From: Mantis religiosa
Lineage: Eukaryota > Arthropoda > Insecta > Mantodea > Mantidae
Length of the DNA stretch: 64,000 nucleotides
Assembly: GCA_030765055.1 (NCBI GenBank)
Contig: JAUKNK010001128.1
Span: 1-64,000, forward strand
Reading direction: 5' to 3'
The notes under the pieces are model-generated. The model saw only the letters and a program-made list of their open reading frames with translations, ran no database searches and had not been told where the DNA came from. Below are positions 57,131 through 64,000 of the stretch, piece after piece. Position 1 is the first letter of the stretch; every line of letters begins with the position of its first letter. Made by a program: the position numbers and the translations under genes.

Positions 57131-58251
57131 TAATAGAATATTGCGATATTAATGTATACGGAACGAGGAAGGGTTTCAAAAAAAGAGGCACTTGCACCGA
57201 CTTTTTTCAATTCTCGAGATTCCATTATGTGATTCAGAATGTGTTTTTCACATTATTATTTGCACTATGTGTATTTTTATGAATATGAATTTTAGTAGTT
57301 AATATATTATCTGAAATATTAATAAATATAATTGAAGATAAATAAATGTTAGATTTTGGAACGTGCATCGCGTATGTGTTGCTATGGTGAAAAACTTAGC
57401 GCGCTAGTGCGGAAATGTCAACTTAAAATACATAGCAACAATAACGATATGTATGTAGTATTAGATACTTAGTGCAGAAAAAAATTTAAAAGAACTCACA
57501 TATGTCAAGACCCTACAATTCAGTGAATGTATGAACAACTTATTTCTGTTCTTAAAGTAGGCTAATACAGATTAACTGTGCATATTTTTGTTGAGGTGAG
57601 ATAACTCCAAACCTTGTTTATGTTTTGAGTGTTGAGAGTATAGAGAAACGGGATCTGGTGGGCACATTGCAGCACCCAAGTGGAGAAACAGATGAGCTTC
57701 ACGCATCTTCTTTTAAAAATCAGACTGTAAACCGCAGGGTATGTCCACACCGCACCAGAAAATGTCCTCGTTATTTTTGTGCAAAAAGTCTCATTAAGAA
57801 TACTGTTCGGTTTCAGGCTTATGGGCTAAGGGACCGAGCGAGGTTGCGCACATCCCTTAGACAGATGCTGGAGGACTCTTTCCTATCACGGTTTCTTTTA
57901 CATCATTTTCCTCCATTCCATTTCCTCATCATCCTTCAGGTATGTCTTTAAAATTGTGGTATATGGTGATTCCGGACAAATACCACGTATGCTTTCACAC
58001 AGTGTATATGTTGGAAGGTTTCATTCTTTCTTGTCCATTTTCTGCACAAAGATTGTTGTATAAATTTCATTCTTTGCAGGTACTTATGCAACGTGTTTCG
58101 GCCAATAACAGCTCTTCATTCAGATTTACCTTAACTCAGAGGAAACTTCTCTGCTGTATCCTAGATCTCGAAATTAATTCATGGACTTGCCTGGGAAAGT
58201 TTGTTTATATATTCAACCCGAACCTTAATTGTAATCGAGTTATTTCACATA
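57131..58251. other. No gene seen
   Basis: AT-rich. Frames at 57625-57951 and 57942-58271 are open but without domains. The piece at 57705-57735 repeats 54950-54990 in inverse orientation. Confidence 0.45.
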
Positions 58252-58752
58252 GTGACTTTGTGGGTTCGTAGAATTAAAAGGCCGAGTTGCATATATTCCA
58301 AATGTTCTTTATTTCCGTAGAAATACGCTTATAGATTACAGCAGCATTTCGTTACGTACACAATCAGTCTAACAAGGTTGATGGCAATAACAAACAGCTT
58401 ACTCAACTTCCACTGCCACAACATCAACACTCTCAGCTGTTCTCTCCTTACTCACTCTGTTTAGAACAACTCTTGGCGAGTCGTCACTTCCTTAAACACC
58501 TCATTCCTAAATTCGAGATATTTCCAGAATAATAAAGAAACCAAATAATTAAGATAGTAACAGAAGTTTCCATTTATCTCAGTTTGTTTGTTTCGGTAAG
58601 CCTTTTATCTCAGGCGCTATGTTTATCTGCTTATACAAGCTCGTTATCTAACGAAACCGATCCGTCTTTTGTCTTTATCTGCAGTCTCTTTTGTGTACAC
58701 AAACCGCGCTTCTCTCTCGGCACCGAAACTTCCGTGTTTTTTCACCGCGACA
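58252..58752 (-). mobile_element. 3' LTR of a Gypsy-like retrotransposon
   Basis: In minus sense the LTR starts TGTCGCGGTGAAAAAACACG at 58752 and ends near CCCACAAAGTCACT at 58252. Its 3' half matches the solo LTR at 32435-32986 (TTGTTAGACTGATTGTGTAC; TGCTGCTGTAATCTATAAG; CTCGGCCTTTTAATTCTACG). AATAAA occurs near 58309 (minus). Confidence 0.88.
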
Positions 58753-58763
58753 CTGCTCCCTCC
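58753..58763 (-). promoter_or_regulatory. Polypurine tract of the Gypsy element
   Basis: GGAGGGAGCAG (minus sense) lies directly before the LTR's TGTCGCGG, the place where plus-strand DNA synthesis is primed in LTR retrotransposons. Confidence 0.8.
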
Positions 58764-59290
58764 TCAAGGCTGGTCGTCCCGAACAGCACCATCGTAGCGG
58801 TTCAGACGATCCAAGTGTACCACCATTTTCGCTCGGGGCACCTTCTGGACCACCCGGTACGGTACTTGCCATGGCTGTTGAAGCTTCGGGCAGCGTGTCT
58901 TATTCCGAGTAGGACGATACAACAGACCTGGTCACCCTGCTGGAACCCTTGGCTGTTGGCTTGCCTGTCGTATCGGGTCTTTATGAGGTCGTTCGCCTTC
59001 CGGATGTTCTGACAAGCCATCTCATGCATGTCGTGGAGATGGTCCACCAGGTTCTCCACATACTCGATTTCTGGCTGTTTTGCGTCCGGGGGGCTTCCAA
59101 AAGCCAGATCACAGTGGAGGCGTAACTCTCGGCCGAACATTAAGCTGGCTGGCGTCATACCAGTAGCGTCGTGTGTACACAAGCGGCAGGCCAGCAAGAA
59201 CAGTGGCACCTTGACGTCCCAGTGTCGCTGATGACTGGCCACGAACTTCCTCAGGTGGTCTTCTAAGGTCTTGATGTATCTCTCGACCAT
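58764..59290 (-). pseudogene. Gypsy integrase, C-terminal part
   Basis: The minus frame reads MVERYIKTLEDHLRKFVASH (catalytic Glu in MVERY), DVKVPLFLLACRLCTHDATG, MTPASLMFGRELRLHCDLAF, then the linker HEMACQNIRKANDLIKTRYD. A frame change near 58865 leads to a C-terminal VVHLDRLNRYDG-type end and a stop just before the polypurine tract. The frame upstream is cut at 59290 by a family G insertion. Confidence 0.88.
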
Positions 59291-59808
59291 ATTCGTCCCC
59301 TTCAGCTGCCGTGATGCGGGCACTGCGGACCCTTAGCACTCGTGGTACCTCTGACGTTACTAGAGGAACCCCGGGCCGAACATCTGAGCCCCTCCTTCGG
59401 AAGTTGTTCAGATTGGGATGGTCTCGAGGGGGCAGTGATTCCCGATGCCCGTGGGAATCGGGTACGTCTAAGGACGGGGTTGAGGGAAGCCATTAATTCT
59501 CCCGGGTGCCAGCCTGCAAAGCTAGTAGAAGGTGTGCTAGATCGCCAGGCGGCCCCACCGAGGTCATATCGGTAGTCTTCACCTTTGGTGTTGGCGCGCG
59601 TAAGTGGCGTATCCAACTCCATCCCGTCTTGTGTCCTAGGACCAGATGGGGGAGGGTCTTGTTAGTAACCCAGGTCTTGTCCTATGGAAAGCCCCACGGA
59701 GGACGCCGAGCGCCCTTTGGGACAGCTCGGATACTCCCTGGTTGAAAGAGGCCCGGGTCTTGTTCCTACGGGTTCAAGACTAATGGGAGTAGAACCTATG
59801 GGCTCACA
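59291..59808 (+). mobile_element. Family G GC-rich retroposon, copy G3 (inside Gypsy integrase)
   Basis: A 518-bp insert flanked by the perfect 14-bp repeat TATCTCTCGACCAT at 59277-59290 and 59809-59822. It starts ATTCGTCCCCTTCAGCTGCC, about 20 bp inside the other copies, and ends GACTAATGGGAGTAGAACCT ATGGGCTCACA. Because the target lies in the integrase gene, the duplicated bases encode the MVERY catalytic motif on both sides. This proves insertion into a pre-existing Gypsy copy and gives exact ends for family G. Confidence 0.92.
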
Positions 59809-60020
59809 TATCTCTCGACCATGCCGTCCGACTGTGGATGTAGGGGTGTGGTGCGGGTCTTGTTTACCCCAAGTCTTTCTAGTGCCTCCATCAGGTTGGA
59901 CACATAATTGGTGCCCTGGTCGCTTTGGAGCTCTAACGGCACCCCAAATCGGCAGAACACTTGCTCCACAAGGCAGTCTGTGATTGTCTTTGCTTCCTGA
60001 TTCAGGATGGCATACACCTC
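59809..60020 (-). pseudogene. Gypsy integrase, catalytic core part
   Basis: The minus frame reads PEVYAILNQEAKTITDCLVE, then FGVPLELQSDQGTNYVSNLM and TTPLHPQSDGMVERY. The second catalytic Asp (QSDQGTNY) and the Glu (MVERY) are present; the first Asp and the HHCC zinc domain are missing because the element is truncated just upstream at about 60016, where LTR-tip sequence begins. Confidence 0.9.
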
Positions 60021-60142
60021 CGGCACAGAAACTTCCGTGCTTTTTCGCCGCGACAATATTTGATACTTCTGAGATACACACCTCCGGCACCGAAACTTCC
60101 GTGCTTCTTCGTCGCGACTATATTTGACACTTCTGAGAGACA
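60016..60142 (-). repeat. Two tandem ~64-bp repeats of the Gypsy LTR tip fused to integrase
   Basis: In minus sense, GTCGCGRCGAARAAGCACGG and AAGTTTCNGTGCCGGAGGTG occur twice (starting near 60119 and 60055), separated by ATCTCAGAAGTATCAAATAT. The same tip, TGTCGCGGTGAAAAAACACG then GAAGTTTCGGTGCCG, starts the LTR at 58752. The second copy runs in frame into the integrase sequence PEVYA. Confidence 0.8.
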
Positions 60143-62496
60143 GCCACAAAATGGCTCAAGTTTTAATTATATATTCCTAGTAAGCATATCCCTCTTAATT
60201 TGCATACCAATATATATGACTCATCGTTGTTTTTATTTCCTGTTTTTTTACCAGTAGTGAAAATTGTAGCGCACGAATTAAATACAATCTGGTGCCACAC
60301 TTACCATAGATCATGAAAGCACGTGTCAGGGAAACTGGTGTTACATTGCGTGCCTCCTTTGATTTAGATGTGTACTGGGCTGACAAAGGGGTTCACGTGA
60401 ACGTGTGAAACCTTCTAACATTCTGGTTCCACGTAACATTTTCAGATCCAGATTCCATTTACTTGACAGTTACAGGCATTTCAAATTAATAACAATATTA
60501 CCTTTGGCTGCACAAACCCAGCAGACTGAATCCTTACAAAGGTAATTTGATTTATTTAGTGACAGAATTATGAGAAATACGCTTGACATATTCGCGGTTT
60601 AATTACACTTCCGCAGAGCATGATGCCACCAGGGTAACATGCAGGGCTTGCACTTGGAAGTTCCTGGGTTTGATTTCTGTGGCTCGCCGTCTTAACCATG
60701 CATTTCGGTGGGATTTACTGGTTGATAAAATAAATATTAGGGTAGTTTTCTTATTAATACAATTTCTTTTTCCCTTACTTCCTATCATTTTACCTCCCCT
60801 TTCAAGTGTCAGTAAGGTTTAAGGCCTGTGCAGGACTTTTGATGTAGAACAAATAGCGTAGTTGCTTGTTCGTTGGAAATTTCTTCTTGGTCCCAACATG
60901 TGGCTGACTTTTCTGAACCTCAGGTAGGTAAGGTTCTCTTCGGTTCTGCGAGACGGAAGCCTTCTCTGATTAGCTCACTGTAGCTTGGAATCATCGGGAA
61001 CATTTGAACATCTCTATCATTCGGCCTTCTATGACCTTTAACCTCCTACGGTCCATTACCTTATTCATTCCTTCCGGCGGTAGTAAAACAAAAGATCCGC
61101 GTTAAGTTGAGTCGTGAGGTGTCCACGCGTTTCCCTTGTCCTTCATTTATTTCTAGTTTCTCTGCCACGTATCTAGCAGGCAAAGGAAACATTGTATTCA
61201 ATTCAGAATGTACATGTCGAGTTTCACTGAAATTGCATGTTTTGAGGCTCCCTGAATTGAAAAATAAAATGTCCGCGTGCCATATGTGTTTGTGTAGTAT
61301 GTATATGTAAATAGCATACGTGAATACAACTAAACGAATAAAAGAAACGAATAATAAACATAACTGTAAATGCTAAACGTGTTCTTTAAGTTCAATATGT
61401 TTAAACCATACAACACGCAGATATTTAAGAAAATCCCCAAACCAGACTATCCTTTGGATTGAGAATTTGGCAATATTTGTTACCTTATCAAAAATATCAA
61501 ACGGTATTGACACTTTTAAGCATTTTCAAACCCATATGTTGAATATCTGGGAATAACATGTGAAGTCCTAAGGAGGGAATGAAATAGACCTACTGCACAA
61601 GTAATTTAGATCCTCTTAAGACAGGATTTTTACATTTTTTTAGGTTCCACCCACCACATAGAAAAAAAGAGTGAATACATAATCATGACTGACGTAAAGG
61701 AGTACAGGGTATATCAGTAATGGACGCGAATAAATAAGGAATAATTCGATCAAAGAATGTTACGCGAATGCAATCATATCCCTTTTTAGCCGCATTGTTT
61801 ATACAGCAGAAAGTTATGTCACACTGAAGGTGTGGCAGTGAAATTTCACTAAAAGAATCGGCGAAAGGACGCTGAATCAATGTCGCCAGAGTATGAAAAC
61901 TCAACCAAAGTAAGTTCAAATATCTGAATGTCGGGAAAATGCTCATGCATCACTACTTATATGCATACAGCTCCTCTGCATGCACCATCATGGTAGAAGG
62001 TAAAGATATGTGTTATGGATAATTGATTTTGCTTCATAGATCCTACGGCTGCACCGTGTTTTGTTGTGGCGCTTAAGCCTTGTCCCCCTTCGTCTCCTTT
62101 GTGTTTATAAAGGCATTCCTGGGGTACGCTTTCAAGCTTAGGATCCTCAACCCTGGATTATGATTTGTGGCTTAGAGTCTTAAATCAGGGATAACGTTCC
62201 GCTATATTCAGGTCTCAACGACAGCATAAGCAAGGCTCCTTTTATACCTCCGATGATATGAATGTGACGCCTATCTTGTTACTTAATTGTATAGAACCAA
62301 ATGCATTTAAATATGTAACTATGATTTTAATTAATGTTAATTGTCTGTATTTATCATAGCTATACTATAAAAGACTCAAGTACATACGTAAGTACTATAG
62401 AAAGTCCGGTTATAGTGGAGATAAGGTGCCTAGAGTTATGTTGGTAGGGAATGACGTCATGAAAACAAGTTGTTGCCAACTGCGGCACTCCGATAT
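60143..62496. other. 2.35 kb without a supported gene
   Basis: AT-rich. At about 60625-60690 GGGTAACATGCAGGGCTTGC and GGGTTTGATTTCT resemble a decayed tRNA-like SINE head. The minus frame at 61683-61946 has no domain. Confidence 0.45.
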
Positions 62497-62989
62497 TAAA
62501 TGCGATGATCTACTCCCATTAGTCCTGGACCTGTAGGACCAGAACCCCGGCCTCTCGGGTATATTTACCGTAGGACAGTACCTATTTTATAAACTGCCCC
62601 CCCCCCCGCCTGCACACGTCAGACGGGACGGAAGTGGATACGCCACTTACGCGCCGGTCCTTATGAACCAGCTACCAAAAAACCTTCGTAGGGCCACCGG
62701 TGATCTAGCACACCGACTACTATATCTGCAGGCTAGTACCCGGGACTTATGAGGCAACCCTCTACCCCCTCCGGGGGACCAAAGCCTGGCCGGAGGTACC
62801 CAATTTCCCGTGGGTGGCGGGAACACACTGCCCCCTCGAGTCCAACCCAATCAGAACAGCTCCCAAAGGGAGGAGCTCGAATGTTCGGCCCGAGGTTCCT
62901 CTAGTAACATCAGAAGTACCACGAGTGCTAGGGGTCCGCAGCGCCCGCACCTTGGCAGCTGAAAGGGACGCATCCCTCCCCCTACGAGA
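62497..62989 (-). mobile_element. Family G GC-rich retroposon, copy G4
   Basis: A 493-bp insert flanked by the perfect 13-bp repeat GGCACTCCGATAT at 62484-62496 and 62990-63002. In minus sense it starts CTCTCGTAGGGGGAGGGATG and ends GACTAATGGGAGTAGATCAT CGCATTTA. Central blocks match the other copies (AGCACTCGTGGTACTTCTGA; CCTCGGGCCGAACATTCGAG; GGGTTGGACTCGAGGGGGCA). A run of C at about 62598-62607 is a copy-specific expansion. Confidence 0.9.
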
Positions 62990-63002
62990 GGCACTCCGAT
63001 AT

Positions 63003-64000
63003 ACGCGAAAATAGCGGAGCGTTGCCAAAACATTTTCTTTTTATTATAAACTAGTGATACTGTATATACGTGAACAGGAGAACGTTGCCAAACACATTTT
63101 AGAAGAACTTTTAAGAAAATAAAATATATATATAAAGTTTTTCCATGTAAAGTCAGAATTGGTGGACAGTTTTTATTTCTAATATTTGTGTTGCATTCTT
63201 GGAGGACTGTTGAAGTTCATACAAAGCTTGGAATTTATTAGGATTTTTATTTTTCGGTTATGCTCTTCAGTGACAAAACACGAAGTATTTTTAAAAGTGC
63301 TTCTTTAGTCGAAGAGAGTTTTGGAGGCCTAAAACTACATTTCCCATCAAGTATTAACATGGAACTTTGTGGAATGCTCTAATCCCTCTACCTCTGTAAA
63401 TAATAGAAAGAATAACTAATGAATTTTACCAAAATATGTGAGTGGGTGTAATCATAACAATGTTAAATATTCCATCGGCTTTGGCATGGAAGGTTTGCTA
63501 AGTCAGCTTTACCGTCGGACTCTTCTTTTTGTTTCACCTAACCACGGCTGATTGTGCTGATAGCTGTCATGTAGGCTTAGAGTTTAGCGAGCTTCCCAGA
63601 CCTGGTATTCAAACACCGGCCGACAATTTAAGTCGAGAGAAAATGCCTGAGTGTCCCTTGCTCGCTGATATTCCTTCCCTAAACCCATTTGTGACAGCGA
63701 CAACAAGCAACTGCAGTAGGCTGATAACGGTGGTTGAGAGGATATATGCTCCTTAACGTTTCAGATCACTTACGTGTTGAATGTGACACGTTCAGTCAAC
63801 AGAATAAACAGTGAGAAAACGGATCTAGACAATTTTAAGCTGTTGTATTGATTAATGTTACGTTACAGGCTCTTTTACCGGTGTTATATTATTTATACCG
63901 TCAATACGTAGTATTTAGCTTTCCTTTACCTACACGGTAAAATCAGCACTTCATGTATAACCTTCACATTAATACGTGATCGTACTTTGCGTGCCCGCGT
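63003..64000. other. No gene seen
   Basis: AT-rich to the window end. The 75-residue frame at 63529-63756 has no recognisable domain. Confidence 0.5.

Overview
This window looks like intergenic or intronic DNA from an animal with a large, repeat-rich, AT-rich genome. It is almost certainly an insect, and a cockroach- or termite-like polyneopteran is my guess (inference only). I find no convincing host gene, rRNA, functional tRNA, CRISPR or prokaryotic feature. Nearly all recognisable sequence is mobile-element remains, many of them nested. Element limits were read by eye from terminal inverted repeats (TIRs), target-site duplications (TSDs) and reverse-transcriptase or transposase motifs.

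Layout. 1-0.6 kb: 5'-truncated LINE reverse transcriptase with an intact YADD, abutting a DD41D mariner terminus. 1.9-3.6 kb: tRNA-derived SINE-2 interrupted by a GC-rich retroposon (family G), plus a second G copy in opposite orientation. 4.1-4.9 kb: large imperfect palindrome. 5.3-6.6 kb: PIF/Harbinger remnant. 7.7-8.9 kb: head-to-head LINE ORF2/ORF1 pieces that look like a twin-primed insertion. 10.9-11.6 kb: truncated TIR element (family E). 12.4-14.6 kb: broken piggyBac. 14.9-15.5 kb: short DD41D mariner. 17-18.3 kb: Harbinger-like element with a Myb/SANT relic and internal tandem repeats. 19-19.6 kb: 84-bp tandem array. 21.4-23.4 kb: LINE with a hugely expanded (GAA/GGA)n tail. 23.9-24.8 kb: internally deleted mariner A1. 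25.4-25.9 kb: solo LTR with TSD. 30.2-31.5 kb: nearly full-length mariner B. 32.4-33.0 kb: solo Gypsy LTR inserted in a tRNA-like SINE head. 36.7-37.9 kb: mariner C.

38.6-51.1 kb is a tandem segmental duplication of about 5.8 kb per repeat: mariner A2, unit 1, mariner A3, unit 2, mariner A4. A3 resembles A4 at its 5' end and A2 at its 3' end, and the flanks fit unequal crossing-over between two flanking mariner copies. Each unit carries a 5'-truncated LINE with an RNase H domain and an (ATC)n tail; the long reading frame survives in unit 2 and is broken in unit 1.

51-64 kb: a 350-bp compound tetranucleotide array; a family E transposon with 24-bp TIRs and transposase relics; the 3' end of a Gypsy element (integrase, polypurine tract, LTR) whose integrase is split by a family G retroposon with a 14-bp TSD; and a further G copy with a 13-bp TSD. 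Genes do not cooperate here; the interest lies in mobilisation history. The best candidates for something undescribed are the family G retroposon (four copies, all with TSDs) and the mariner-mediated duplication with a chimeric junction element.
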